This document shows positions 1 through 10,340 of a stretch of DNA of 64,000 nt, in pieces (the stretch's first letter is position 1; every line of letters starts with the position of its first letter). The notes below the pieces were generated by a model. It had not been told where the DNA came from and did not search any database. It saw only the letters and a program-made list of their open reading frames with translations. A program made the translations under genes and the position numbers. The stretch comes from Trichomonas vaginalis G3 (Eukaryota > Parabasalia > Trichomonadida > Trichomonadidae): the NCBI RefSeq assembly GCF_026262505.1, contig NC_067205.1, positions 21,733,585 through 21,797,584 on the forward strand. Direction: 5' to 3'.

Positions 1-291
1 ACCTTTCATCTGGTCATTAAAGTCTTTTGCGTGTTTTGCAAACTCATCGTCCTTTCCTAAAGCATTTTCTGACTCAGTCGCAACCAAATTGGATGCTTTA
101 TTTATGAGCCCTATTTTATTTAATCTTAACTTCTTTGCAACCCAGCCTCCAATCTTCCCTTTATTTGCATCTAATGTCTTCGAAACCCTTCCTCCACTCA
201 TTTTATTTACTGCGTCATAAGCTCCAAGTGCTTTTGCTCCAAATGCTAATGCTTTTGTTCCCATTGCGCCTAAAGCTGCCCAAGCTACCAT
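1..291 (-). CDS. small basic/amphipathic virion-type protein (cut by window edge)
   Basis: N-terminal part of the protein seen whole at 38919-39446. The start reads MVAWAALGAMGTKALAFGAK, an Ala/Gly-rich amphipathic segment, followed by a basic region. The family role is not known to me; the amphipathic start and basic tail recall adenovirus membrane-lytic and core proteins, which is inference. It lies directly upstream, on the same strand, of the 74-residue gene. Confidence 0.6.
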   Translation of the reverse strand, partial: MVAWAALGAMGTKALAFGAKALGAYDAVNKMSGGRVSKTLDANKGKIGGWVAKKLRLNKIGLINKASNLVATESENALGKDDEFAKHAKDFNDQMKG

Positions 292-516
292 TTACACCAT
301 ATTAAAATCATCTCTCTTCAATATTATCTCATAAAAGTTCTCGTTACTGGAGAAAGTCAATGAAACATAAGCGTTCTCACGGGCTTCGCCCTCACCGCTT
401 TGCGGTCTATCTAACTTCTTTCTTATATCATCTATACGCTTCAAAATGTCTGAACAATTGCTAACATCTTCGACAACAGTTATTTCATCATGAATGACCT
501 TCAAGAACAAGCTCAT
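292..516 (-). CDS. 74-residue protein of unknown function, Polinton copy 1
   Basis: Short acidic/basic protein beginning MSLFLKVIHDEITVVEDVSN. Its stop lies just before the amphipathic-protein gene, and the next gene ends immediately upstream of its ATG, so the three form a tightly packed minus-strand unit. Compared with the copy-2 counterpart (39460-39643) it carries a GC-rich paired-hairpin insert at 381-406 that adds nine residues net, including the run PQSGEGEA. I do not recognise the family. Confidence 0.6.
   Translation of the reverse strand: MSLFLKVIHDEITVVEDVSNCSDILKRIDDIRKKLDRPQSGEGEARENAYVSLTFSSNENFYEIILKRDDFNMV
381..406. repeat. paired mini-hairpin insert, site 1
   Basis: Two adjacent perfect hairpins, GGGC-TTC-GCCC (381-391) and ACCGC-TTT-GCGGT (394-406), two bases apart, inside the 74-residue gene. 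The copy-2 counterpart lacks them at about 39531-39540; the net length difference is 27 bases. Same architecture as sites at 2870, 3545, 47724 and 50699. Confidence 0.75.
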
Positions 517-1398
517 TTAATATGCTATTAAAATCATCTCAATAATGAGTCCATCCTTTCCGTCTTTGGGTAGCACAACATCTTTCATTGAAGAAGGTTC
601 GACAAGTCTTATGTTAAACTTACTGACAAAGTTTGTTATACTATAATGCTTCGGCGGCGAATACATGTAGTTTGAAAGACATAATATAGATTCTTCAGCA
701 AATTCACTTATACTGGATTTTATAACAATGTTCTCACGAGACCAAATACCACCAATTGACAATCTTGTAAGCAATCCTGCTGAACCTTCTACTGTAAACG
801 TCGATGGTAACATTCCACGAAGGTCATCTATTGACATCGTTGAGTCACTGAATTTAAATATTTTCTTAAAGCAATCGTCATTATCTAACCATGCAATAGC
901 TTTGAAGTTTTCATTCGAATATACATCTGCTTCATTAAATGTAAAACCTGACTTCTTTGCAGAGACGACTTTAAAATCTATTGTATTTGTTTCAAAATTA
1001 TATACTATGGTAACTTCTGAAGGTAATGGATGTCCTTCCGCAGTCAGTTGTTCTCTCACTACCGTTTGAAGCTTTGTGTTAAAAACTTTCATGTCATCTC
1101 CTGTGTCTAGGTTCACATACACAGCAACAGGAAAACTATCTTGCTTCTTTGTTTCATCATTATACCTCAAAACATTAAAGTTCTTCAATAATATTGTTCT
1201 TCCTGCTGGAATACTTCTAACTTGTCTTATTTCAATAGCTTTCTCACCTCCTACATACTCTACCCAGTGTCTTGGATATTCATAAGTATACTGACTTTCT
1301 TGAATTTTGGTAGGTTTCATCATAACGTGTTCATAGTATATCTTTATACTCTTGTCAGTTAGACTCGGTGCTATGTTCTGAATATTTCTGACTTGCAT
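517..1398 (-). CDS. Polinton structural protein (penton-like candidate)
   Basis: About 290 residues starting MQVRNIQNIAPSL. The start at 1398 is preferred to further-upstream ATGs because it leaves a short divergent spacer to the ATPase start at 1415. The C-terminus has a strand-rich FNIRLVEP...GLIIEMILI pattern, like the end of the 254-residue protein at 42717-43481. Such endings occur in minor capsid or penton-type proteins of Polinton-like viruses; this is inference from pattern only. The gene looks whole in this copy. Its stop abuts the start of the 74-residue gene. Confidence 0.6.
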   Translation of the reverse strand: MQVRNIQNIAPSLTDKSIKIYYEHVMMKPTKIQESQYTYEYPRHWVEYVGGEKAIEIRQVRSIPAGRTILLKNFNVLRYNDETKKQDSFPVAVYVNLDTGDDMKVFNTKLQTVVREQLTAEGHPLPSEVTIVYNFETNTIDFKVVSAKKSGFTFNEADVYSNENFKAIAWLDNDDCFKKIFKFSDSTMSIDDLRGMLPSTFTVEGSAGLLTRLSIGGIWSRENIVIKSSISEFAEESILCLSNYMYSPPKHYSITNFVSKFNIRLVEPSSMKDVVLPKDGKDGLIIEMILIAY

Positions 1399-1414
1399 TT
1401 TTAATGAAGATAAA

Positions 1415-2301
1415 ATGAAGCATTTAATACATGACGTAGATGAAGACATGAATGAAAGCAGTGAAAAGCTCAACAGTTCTCTCATTCTTCCTTTCAGTAA
1501 GGACTATGAGTTCTGTTCAAATGGTGTGATTTCTATTGTGGAAAGATGGGTTCAGGTAAGACATTCAACCTCATTCGTCATATACTCATAACAGAGCGTT
1601 TAGGAAACGACTCTTACTATGACCAAATCATTATATCAGCAACTTCAGACTCTATGGATTCAACAGCGAAAACATTTATGTCAAAAGTTCAAGCCTCTGT
1701 CGTTAAAGTTCCAGACAGTGAACTCATTGAATTTCTTCAACGTTACATTCGACGTAAGAGAGAAATATTATGCCATCGTTGAATTTATACAGTCAGGAAT
1801 GCAAAAGACTTCAGAAGAGATGGAAAGAATTATTGACAAACACCACTTACGTCAATACTCAGGAGTTTACGATATGAAACGACTGACAAACTACATTCTG
1901 TCAAAACTTTCAAAATACCCCTTCAAAAAGTATCCTTCAAACACTCTGCTCGTTTGTGACGACTTCGCCGGAAAAGTTTAGTGTCAAAAGCAGACTCACC
2001 ATTAGCTAACATCATAACTAAAGTCAGACATTACCACTTAACTGTAGCAATACTTATGCAAACATGGCGTTTCCTTGCTTTAAACATAAAACGTCTCATA
2101 ACTGACTTCGTTATCTTTCAAGGTTTCTCACGCTATGATATTGAACTCATTTGGAAACAGTCAGGTATAACATTACCTTTTGAAGAAATTTGGGAAGCAT
2201 ATAAGTCTCTCATCTCTCCTCGTTCATACCTTGAGATTCATATCATGACTAATACCATTAAAGTCAAAAATATTCCATGGGAACGACCAACATTGTTTTA
2301 A
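1415..2301 (+). pseudogene. A32/FtsK-like genome-packaging ATPase, Polinton copy 1
   Basis: Contains a Walker A motif of type KMGSGKT near 1542-1562 and a Walker B-like LLVCDDF near 1950-1970, the signature of the packaging ATPases of Polintons, adenovirus IVa2-like and NCLDV A32-like proteins. These drive genome entry into the capsid. The gene diverges from the structural gene on the minus strand and converges on the gene at 2298-2699. Broken in this copy. Near-identical to 40540-41432. Confidence 0.8.
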
Positions 2302-2699
2302 AGTTTAACCTTCAATTGACTGATGGTAAACAAATTCCATGCATCTCTGTCGCCATTTCTGTTAATATTTTTGCTGTCATTCATATCATCCACTTCCCCA
2401 TCCGTTAGCTTTTGAGGATATGCGTTAGAATAGCTGTTCTTAAATGAAGGCTTTTCACCTTTGAGAGCATAAACTCTATAACTTTCTGCATACTTTATGT
2501 TTGAACCTCCTGAGCCATCATTGACATAAATTTTTATAGGCTTCCACCCTTTGTTCATGTTCCTGCTTCTTCCCTTAGCTCTTTTGTTCAGTAGTTCTAC
2601 ATCTTTATACACAGCTCCTGTCTCAGTGAATTCAACAATATTTTCATTCGTTAGCTTTACATTCAAACCCTTGTCGAGTATATTGTTCATTTCATACAT
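2298..2699 (-). CDS. capsid-associated protein of unknown function (133 aa)
   Basis: The protein has a YVNDGSGG...YPQKL stretch that weakly resembles VTDGQGN...YNERYP in the 299-residue protein of the third Polinton family (53191-54090), suggesting a shared structural role. The start at 2699 (MYEMNNILDKG) is chosen because a longer reading would overlap the divergent gene at 2725. The 3' end overlaps the ATPase stop by four bases. Looks whole. Function not recognised. Confidence 0.55.
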   Translation of the reverse strand: MYEMNNILDKGLNVKLTNENIVEFTETGAVYKDVELLNKRAKGRSRNMNKGWKPIKIYVNDGSGGSNIKYAESYRVYALKGEKPSFKNSYSNAYPQKLTDGEVDDMNDSKNINRNGDRDAWNLFTISQLKVKL

Positions 2700-2724
2700 A
2701 TAAAAGGTTTTTATTCTATATGAA

Positions 2725-3374
2725 ATGAGAAGCAAATCCATCTTAGCTGGTGCCGTTAATGTTCCAATTGAACCAACATCAAATGTTGACTCACGAACGA
2801 CAAACAATATTGTCATAAAGAACTATAGTTCAGAGTGTTTGAAAGAAAAAGAACCAGAACTTAAGTCGGGAGGGCTCAAAGAGCCCATCTTGGCGCATGG
2901 CGCCGTGAATTTAAACTCAGCTTCAAACGCTAACGCTACATCAGATGTTAAGTTAGAGTATCCACACTGGACCAAATTCTTTCAAGAGAAGCTAACGACA
3001 ACCCTTACACAAATGTTCAAACAAATCCTTCAGATAACGTAGACCATTACCTTCTTCAGTTATACCAAACATTTTACTCAAAGACGATAAGAAGCTTTTG
3101 ACAAATCTTATAAGCAAGAACCAAATAATTCTAACAAAGGAGGACCTTGAAAATGTTTATCTCACGAATAACAGGGAAACAATGTGTCATTGACTATCTC
3201 GACCCTGAAATCGAATGCTGTGGTCAAACTCCACCATTCATGAAAATAGGTAACATCCGCATCATTGAAACACCAGGAACTACAGGAGTTGAGTTTAAGT
3301 ATAAATATTCGAACGAGTATACAAAACTTTCAACAGAATATAAACTTTGCTTGAAATATGTTTTAGTAAATTAA
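2725..3374 (+). pseudogene. CCG-motif Polinton protein, copy 1
   Basis: Counterpart of the whole gene at 41849-42463, starting MRSKSILAGAVNVPIEP. The C-terminal part has the ECCGQTP motif followed by KIGNIRIIETPG. Homologues occur in the other two Polinton families of this window (20886-21462 and 52475-53158). Broken here. It also carries a 36-base paired-hairpin insert (2870-2905) absent from copy 2. Confidence 0.6.
2870..2905. repeat. paired mini-hairpin insert, site 2 (36 bp)
   Basis: Hairpins GGGCTC-AAA-GAGCCC (2872-2886) and GGCGC-ATG-GCGCC (2892-2904). The insert lies in coding sequence; copy 2 reads straight through at about 41990. Its length, 36 bases, is twelve codons, so the reading frame is kept. 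Confidence 0.8.
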
Positions 3375-3385
3375 AGCAGTCAGGA

Positions 3386-3419
3386 GGGCTCTTTGAGCCC
3401 ATCTTGGCGCTTTTGCGCC
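3386..3419. repeat. paired mini-hairpin, intergenic site 4
   Basis: Hairpins GGGCTC-TTT-GAGCCC (3386-3400) and GGCGC-TTTT-GCGCC (3406-3419) between two convergent genes. Copy 2 also has a pair here (42473-42498), but its first hairpin is different (GACC-TTC-GGTC). The position between convergent stops could also serve transcription termination. Confidence 0.65.
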
Positions 3420-3439
3420 GTCAGTCAAAAAAATTCAAG

Positions 3440-3707
3440 TTAGCAATTTGTAATATCTGTCCAAACTTCTTCAACAGTATCGAACTCATCTTCATAATGC
3501 AAACCTAATCTTATTGACTTGGTGCAGTTTTCACTAACACAATATAGCGCTTTGCGCTCGGCGCCTTTGACGCCTTTTTCTGTTCTCTTGACTGGCATAA
3601 CTAACTCATTTGTTTCATCAACAGCAACAACCAAAGTTCATGACCTAATACATAACATTCATACTTTATATTTTTAGCTCTGAGTTCTCTTGTAAGCTGT
3701 TGCATTT
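3440..3707 (-). pseudogene. 80-residue-type Polinton protein, copy 1
   Basis: Counterpart of 42514-42756. Residues after LGLHYEDEFDTVEEV are conserved between the copies. A 30-base paired-hairpin insert (3545-3574) lies within it. A similar small protein ends CESLDEVLLHFQKNF in the second family (20641-20880). Broken; function unknown. Confidence 0.5.
3545..3574. repeat. paired mini-hairpin insert, site 3 (30 bp)
   Basis: Hairpins AGCGC-TTT-GCGCT (3546-3558) and GGCGCC-TTT-GACGCC (3560-3574, one G:T wobble). Copy 2 lacks the insert at about 42628. Its length is ten codons, adding GVKGAERKAL to the encoded protein. Confidence 0.8.
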
Positions 3708-4421
3708 AATATTTTCTAAAAAGTCAACTTCAACAGTCATTCGCACTGGTGCCTTCAGTTCTACAGGCTCCTTGAAAGTCAACAAGTCTGAATTGCATGT
3801 CTTTCAAATTATGAGACTAATGCGAACCCATTTACCTAAATGAGTTGCTATGACAGGAACGTTTGGAATGAACATTGAATTGACTGCATAACAGAAGGAT
3901 TTATATTCTACTGAACCTTTACTATTAACTCCTGAAATACCTGTGACATTAGCTATTTTTGACTCAACGTACAAACAATTACCATAACATACGTATGAAC
4001 AGATTTCATCTCAATCGTTTTGTCAACACTTTTCAAAGGAAATGCATATGGTATGCTCCAGAAGAAGTTGTACTCTATGACTCATTCTTGGTATCTTGAA
4101 CTCTTTCTTGCTACTGAACTTCAATGTTCCCTCAGAGAGAGTTCGACATCTATGTTGTCAATAGTTCTTCATTTATGAGAGTATCTATGACTCCAGCAAT
4201 TTTATCTATTCTGTACTCGGCTCTGTTAGGAAATGTTACAAACTTCTTTTGTCATCTATTTCAATCTCTATGAAATCTGTTTCATCTGTTATGACAAAAG
4301 TGCGATAGTATTGAAGTCAACAACTCTGAAAGCAAGCGCTTCATTCTGAAGACCTAAGTTTGTTTGTAGCTTTACTGTCCCGTATTCGTTTGGGTCTGTA
4401 CTTTGCAAATAGAACAACATT
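3700..4421 (-). pseudogene. 254-residue-type structural protein, Polinton copy 1
   Basis: Broken counterpart of 42717-43481, diverging from the fibre gene with a spacer under 20 bases. See that entry for the description of the protein. Confidence 0.6.
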
Positions 4422-4437
4422 TTATTCTCATTAAAAT

Positions 4438-7400
4438 ATGACTATTGCTGCATATGCGTATGAAACAAATGAAGCAAGAAGAGCACATGAACTAGTAAAC
4501 GAAAACTCAACTTTAACCATTGAAGGCCAATGATTTAGTCATTGGACGATGGAAAAACTAAAAAAGTCATTGATTTCGATACTTTTAACACGTATGACCC
4601 ATTCATTACAATAAGTAAAGTTCCCATCATAAATGATGGAACGGTGCAATATATAAATTCTACAGTAGATGCCTCATTAGTGAAGTATTAAATGTTCTCA
4701 TTGAATTGTTAAAGAGCTTTCGATTTGACGAAACATTAAATGCCTAAAGAATTTAGTCATGAATGAGAAACAAATTCTCGGCGTTGCTGGTAGCAGTAAT
4801 GATGTACACCTTATGACATTAGAATATTATAACGAACATAAAGATGAACTGAAAGGAGAGAAGGGTGACACCGGACCTCAAGGACCACAAGGAATACAAG
4901 GAATACAAGGAATACAAGGAATACAAGACCTCAAGGCGAAAAACGGTTGGATGGAAAGGATGGAAAGGATGGAAAAACTGCTAAATCATGGATATGGACC
5001 TTATAAATACTGGTTTAACAGCTGCTTCATATGGAGTTCTTCAATACCAAATCGGAAAGATATGGGCGGTACTTGGTGAAGAAGTTTTAAATGACGTTAA
5101 AAATGCTTTGAACTTCATTTCAAATGGTTCGGATACTATTAAAACTTTATCTGGTTGGATGCAAGAAACAAGGAGTCAAATAGATACTGTAAGACGTATA
5201 GCAAACAATGCACGTACGGGATTGGATACTTTACGACAAGCACAAAATACACTAAAGGAAGCAAATGATATTCTTGGCTCAGTATCAGACATGCATGAAG
5301 ATTGGCTTAAAGGTATTGACAAATCTTTAAAAAATCACAGTCAGTCTATTGCTGACTACAAGAAAAGTATAGATTTTTTACATAGTGCTATGGACGTACA
5401 TGATGGAAGCATAAGGAACTTACTTAATGCTAACAATAACTTACCAGGAACTATTAAAGCATTTATAAAGTCCTTTGTAAAACCCGGTGCTCTAACATTT
5501 AGGTCTTTGAGAGCAAGAGCATTGAAGTCAAGAGATGCAGAAACTCCAACAGAACCTACAGAAGGAACTGAAACAACAGAAACTCCAAAAGAACCACCAA
5601 AACCAACAGCTAATGAAATATTGTTCGAATATTTTCCAAGGTACTCTGTTCTCATTGCATACATTCAAGAAATACTTAAGAAAGCAGACTTGACTTTAGG
5701 AGATGATGAAAGTTCTGTATATCTTTCGTTCCAGTTTCAAATAGCAGAACTTTTGAGACAGATATGCTTAATGTATGACAACATCTCTGATTTCACAAGA
5801 TATGATGACGACCATGACCCCGAACATGGTGAAGAAGAAGTTTTACAAACATCCATTAAGACAGGAAAGGTTTTAACTCAAAGTCTCATTATTGACACCA
5901 AAGATGGCGAAGTGGACGTTCTTCAAGAGCTGAAGAAAAATACTTCTTCGGGAGGTGGTGGTAGGCATGAACTTGAAATAAATGAGATAGAAGAGAAATT
6001 AGCCGAAAAAGCAGATAAAGAACATAAACACAATATCTCCGATATAAATGAACTTCAAGCTACATTAAATAGTAAAGCGGACAAAAATGAACTTGACGCA
6101 ATGAACAAAGTTTTGAAATCTCATAAACACAACATCTCCGATATAAATGAACTTCAAGCTACATTAAATAGTAAAGCGGACAAGAACCATGTTCATTATA
6201 TAACTTCAGACGAACAGATTATAACGGACTACCATGGATATTTAACACGAAGTGATGAAGCGAAGACAAAAAATGTTAATGAAAGAAGATATAAATACAT
6301 TCGTGCTAAAGGTTATGACATAAGCTGTACTGTACAGTATGATGTAGCTAAAGCACCAGAAGCATTTGGTTATACCGGTGAAATTTATGCCTCTACTTTC
6401 AATGTTAACGGTGTATTAGTTGAACCAAGATTTATGTTAAGAGTTAAGGCAAAAATAACGTTTGAAGATGCTATTAAAAGTAAAGCTGACAAAGTTGAAC
6501 TCGAAGCAACGAACAAAGTTTTGAAATCTCATAAACACAACATCTCCGATATAAATGAACTTCAAGCTACATTAGACAGTAAAGCTGACAAGAACCATAC
6601 ACATAAATCCTTCACTACTGTTAGAGCAGACGACATAATATTGAACTTTGACCTTGGTTCAAGTGCACCATTAGAAAATCCAAGTACAAGCGTAAAAGAT
6701 ACTCTTAACAGTTTAGATAAGAGTTGCAGGAACATTGAAAGTCATGCCAGAAACTTTGAAGCATATGAACTACCCGCAATGTTAGATAAGAAAGCAGACA
6801 AAACTTATGTAGATGAAGAACTATCAAAGAAATTTTCGAAACCAGATACAATGACATTTACAACAGAAATTATAAATGGTGAACCAGCAACTCCATTTGA
6901 ATTTGTTAGAGGTCTTCAACCAGATACTTTTGAATTTTTCTTGGATAATTCTATTGAACTAACATTACATTATAAAAGTGGAACAAATGCAACATTTCAT
7001 CCGGGAGATACATTCCAAATGGTATTTAATGACATAAGTTCTTTAGAATATGTTTATAGAGTTATGAGCATATATGATTTAATATATCCTATAGGAGCTG
7101 TTTATACGTCTATGAATCCAATAAATCCAAACACTTTATTTGGTGGTAGATGGTATGAAATAGTTGACAGTTTTCCATTCTACACTAATACTCAGTCAAT
7201 GAAGATGGGAGGTTCAAAGAAAATAGGTATTGAAAACCTTCCTTCACATATGCATAGGTTCAGTGGAAGAACATCTGTGGAAGGAAACCATTCACATTCA
7301 ATAACAAAAAGAGGTTATACAAATCTTGCAGCGGGTTCGGATAGACAGGGAATGCATAGATATGATATCACAACTGACCCCAAAGATGTTAGCACAGGTA

Positions 7401-7522
7401 TTTTCTGTGGAACTGCAGGAAATCATACACATGTTGTAGCTGGTATTACAGACCCAGCAGGTAATGGAAAAGATTATATGCCTCCTTATATAACAATGCA
7501 CGCTTGGATACGAGTTGGTTAA
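4438..7522 (+). pseudogene. collagen-like fibre with phage-collar-type tip, Polinton copy 1
   Basis: Long fibre-like protein. In order it has an N-terminal anchor region, a collagen-type Gly-X-Y run (GPQGPQGIQGIQG), a helical stalk (about 5000-5800), repeated KHNISDINELQATLNSKADK modules typical of trimeric phage fibres, and a C-terminal tip with YPIGAVYTSMNPINPNTLF, GGSKKIGIENLPSHMH and NHSHS. That tip pattern is the bacteriophage tail-collar/baseplate tip family. The likely role is host attachment (inference). The stalk matches copy 2 closely, but the tip from about 6680 onwards does not. Broken in the 5' part; the stalk and tip look whole. Confidence 0.75.
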
Positions 7523-7541
7523 AATCTTTAACTTTACATAA

Positions 7542-8627
7542 ATGAGCTTGAAAGAAGTATTCGAACAACATCCATGGAGGTCATTTAAGAAATTCAATGA
7601 AGCTGCAAAGAGTTGGGGATTTACTAACAGAGCTGAAGTGAAAAGGTTCTTTGACAAAAATGTTGTACATCAAACAAAAATAAACCCTTACGACTACTTT
7701 TTACCAATTTACTCCAACACTCCTGACGCATACCAATTTGACACTCTCATTCAAAGCAGAAAAGGAGGACATAAACCATTCCTCATCTTCATAAATGTTA
7801 ACACTCGTAAAGCATATGCATATCCAATGAAAAATAAAGGAACTCGTGAAGTGTTAAGAGTTTTACAAAAGTTTGTAGCAGAACATAACCCAAGTACTTT
7901 AACATCAGACCAAGACAGTGCATACCTCAGCAATGAAATCACAGAATTTCTCATTAAGCATAACATAACTCACTACACTACTGAAGACCATAACCATAAC
8001 ATACTCGGCATCATAAACCGCTTCATAAGAACGCTCAGAGATTTAAATCAAGAGCGAGACTTTACCGAAGAAACAATGAAACATTTTCTCGAAGTATATA
8101 ATTCCTCAACACATTCTACAACAGGACATACACCAAATTCAATGACACAACAACAAGAAGAAAAGTATATACAAAAGAAACGAAGCCAAACACAAAATAT
8201 CAGAAATTCAACACAATTTACCCTCATTCCTGGTACAAAAGTTCGTGTAGTTCTTGACGACAAACCGTTGACAAAGAAACGTTTAAGGTTAAGTAGAAAC
8301 TATTATATCGTAGACTCTACACAAGGTAATGGATATCTTATAAAAGCTGCTGACGACTCCATAGCATTTTACCCTCGACATAAGTTAGTTGAAAGTAGTA
8401 ATGGCAAACTTGCTGAAACCATTGACGAAGCAAAGCGAGGAGTGGTTATTGAAATACTTGGCTACAACATAAACGATGACACTTATAAAGTAAGATATGA
8501 AGGAGGTGTTGAAGATGTTATACCATCTAAGAACTTGAGAGAGTCAAAGCCAACACATCTGGGACCATTAGAGCGGGAGTACTGGAAAGACAAAAATATG
8601 CCAGAAAGAATAAGAAAATTCTTCTAA
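7542..8627 (+). CDS. Polinton rve-type integrase
   Basis: 361 residues, starting MSLKEVFEQHPW. Residues about 60-200 show the RNase H-like retroviral integrase core: QFDTLIQ, then LTSDQDSAYLS, then an INRFIRTLRDLN helix in the position of the third catalytic motif, followed by THSTTGHTPNSM. A C-terminal chromodomain-like/SH3-like barrel follows (GTKVRVVLDD; YKVRYEGGVEDVIPSKNL). This is the standard Polinton integrase layout. The start lies 19 bases after the fibre stop. It looks whole and is nearly identical to copy 2. Confidence 0.88.
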   Translation: MSLKEVFEQHPWRSFKKFNEAAKSWGFTNRAEVKRFFDKNVVHQTKINPYDYFLPIYSNTPDAYQFDTLIQSRKGGHKPFLIFINVNTRKAYAYPMKNKGTREVLRVLQKFVAEHNPSTLTSDQDSAYLSNEITEFLIKHNITHYTTEDHNHNILGIINRFIRTLRDLNQERDFTEETMKHFLEVYNSSTHSTTGHTPNSMTQQQEEKYIQKKRSQTQNIRNSTQFTLIPGTKVRVVLDDKPLTKKRLRLSRNYYIVDSTQGNGYLIKAADDSIAFYPRHKLVESSNGKLAETIDEAKRGVVIEILGYNINDDTYKVRYEGGVEDVIPSKNLRESKPTHLGPLEREYWKDKNMPERIRKFF

Positions 8628-8639
8628 ACTTTTTCATTA

Positions 8640-8866
8640 GATGTAAATCAGACATGAATGAGAACAGTCATGATATCATTAATGGTACCATTTATTTACA
8701 CCAAAAAATAATGTTTATGTTAGAATGTTAGATCTAACACGTTTTCTAACCACTTTTCTAACATGGTCTAAAACTCTCGAAAATCATGAATTTTTGACAT
8801 TTCCTTATGAAAGAAAAATAACGCTAATTTTTTTCTAAGAAAAATTTTTATCTTGTATGTAAAGAT
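8640..8866 (+). promoter_or_regulatory. iteron module and AT leader before 345-residue-type gene
   Basis: Contains GAATGTTAGATCTAACACG followed by CTAACC and CTAACA repeats, then a T/A-rich leader ending in TATGTAAAGAT just before the ATG at 8867. The same layout (palindromic module, conserved leader, gene) recurs before the counterparts at 13424 and 47691 and before the KilA-N genes. Probably transcriptional control (inference). Confidence 0.5.
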
Positions 8867-9805
8867 ATGATTTCAACAATCGGCACAACAACAATTCAAA
8901 CTACAGCACCAAACTCGTTAGTCATGAATCCAACATCTATGTTAGTAGAGATGAAAAGCTTCATTCCTTCTTCATATACTTTCGAAACAAAAATCCAGAA
9001 GATAAAGCAAGAACTTTTAACAAGTAATTTAGACTGTAGTGCGAAAGATGAAACAAATGAACAGTATCTTTATGAAATGCAGGACATTATTGACCATTTA
9101 CCCAAATTGCCTGAAATCCAACAACAAAAACTAACTATTCCTGAATTCGACGAAATTGAAGTCAAAACAACTGACTCAGTAGAAATAAAGAAGTTCATAC
9201 GTAAAGTAAATTATGAATTCCTTGGTTTTCATTGCAACCATAAAGTTATGGACAAAGATTGCGACATGGTTTATAAGAATGTTTCTGATATATAAATCTG
9301 AAGAATTTAAGACCTACGATAACTTTGTTTCATTAGTTGCTGAATGTGTTTGGGAAATAAGAGATAAAGATAGAAGAGGCAAAGTATGGAACGAACAACT
9401 AAGACCCGCTATGTTTGAGATGAAGAGAGCAATTGACGCCTTAGTTGTTTTAGCAGGTCAAATTTCAATGTATAACGCAAAAATGAACCCGCAATGTTCA
9501 AAATGTAAGGCAGCGATGAGGAAATATAACTACTCCGTCAAAGAGATAGAAAGAATGAGAAACGACTATGCAGATTTAAAGAAAGAAGTAGAAAAGCCAG
9601 CAGAAGATAAAATGGACATGTTGCATTTCTGAACAAAAATTATCCAACTGCTGACGATTTCCTTCTATCTGACGTCAAGAAGAAATATAAAGAAACCTTC
9701 GGCATTGTTAAAACATTCGATGTACTAAAAGAAGAAATAGAAGCTACAAAATTGTTTAGAATTTCAAATATACAATACATCGTACAATTCATGTACAACG
9801 TATAA
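8867..9805 (+). pseudogene. 345-residue-type Polinton protein, copy 1
   Basis: Counterpart of the whole gene at 47691-48656, starting MISTIGTTTIQTT. It contains the CSKCK pair and a Lys/Glu-rich coiled C-terminal part. Lacks the paired-hairpin insert found in copy 2. Broken. Function unknown. Confidence 0.65.
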
Positions 9806-10340
9806 ATAACAGCGTGGGAGGAAAACGGTGTGAGAAAACGGGTGAATCCTCTCACCTCTTCACCTCAAGTTATATTTCTTTGGGGCATTTACACTCATTC
9901 TACGAAGATAGTCGCACAATGACAAGAAGCAATTTACGAAGAAGTTATGACATCAAAACGCCCATTCATGAAAGAATCCAGTTATACAAGAAGCATTTAC
10001 GAAGACAGTTTATGATAAATCCATATGCAGGGTTGAATAGAATAGGTGATGTAAAAACGGCTGGTGAATAGTGCATCACCTCTTCACCTCAATTATATTT
10101 TTGGGTCAATAAGTCGTTCACTGAGAGAAAAGATTCCTTCATTCGCTAAGATTCCAAAAATGAAAAAATCATTGATTTCGCTTGAGAAAAAACAGCAAAA
10201 CTTCTTCACGGGTATATCCAAAGAACTCTAAAGAAGAATCAAAGTAAATTCTTGATTTATTCCCTGGAAGATTAAGCACACTTTGTCATGACACTTTTAT
10301 TGCACTACAAACAAGACATAACAAAGAAAATAAAGAAATA
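9806..10340. other. non-coding stretch with weak iteron-like repeats
   Basis: Contains GGTGTGAGAAAACGGGTGAA and inverted CTCACCTCTTCACCTC patterns (9820-9870 and 10055-10090), which resemble the iteron modules elsewhere. It also has imperfect repeats of a TACGAAGA-containing unit. I see no convincing gene. Confidence 0.4.

Larger units (their letters stand above)
1..10100. mobile_element. Polinton/Maverick copy 1 (left part outside window)
   Basis: Fossil Polinton that runs off the left edge. Its gene order (small amphipathic protein, 74-residue protein, structural protein, packaging ATPase, several capsid-associated genes, collagen-like fibre, rve-type integrase, 345-residue-type protein) matches copy 2 at 38919-48656; base 1 aligns with base 39156. 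Most shared stretches are close to identical by eye, so the two copies are young. It is broken, with roughly ten or more breaks, although the integrase and some structural genes look whole. No terminal inverted repeat is seen at either end; the right limit is set where similarity to copy 2 fades in iteron-like sequence. Confidence 0.85.

Noticed and set aside
728-1285. Two plus-strand frames opposite the structural gene
   Set aside because: Antisense shadows of 517-1398; the minus-strand gene is conserved in copy 2.
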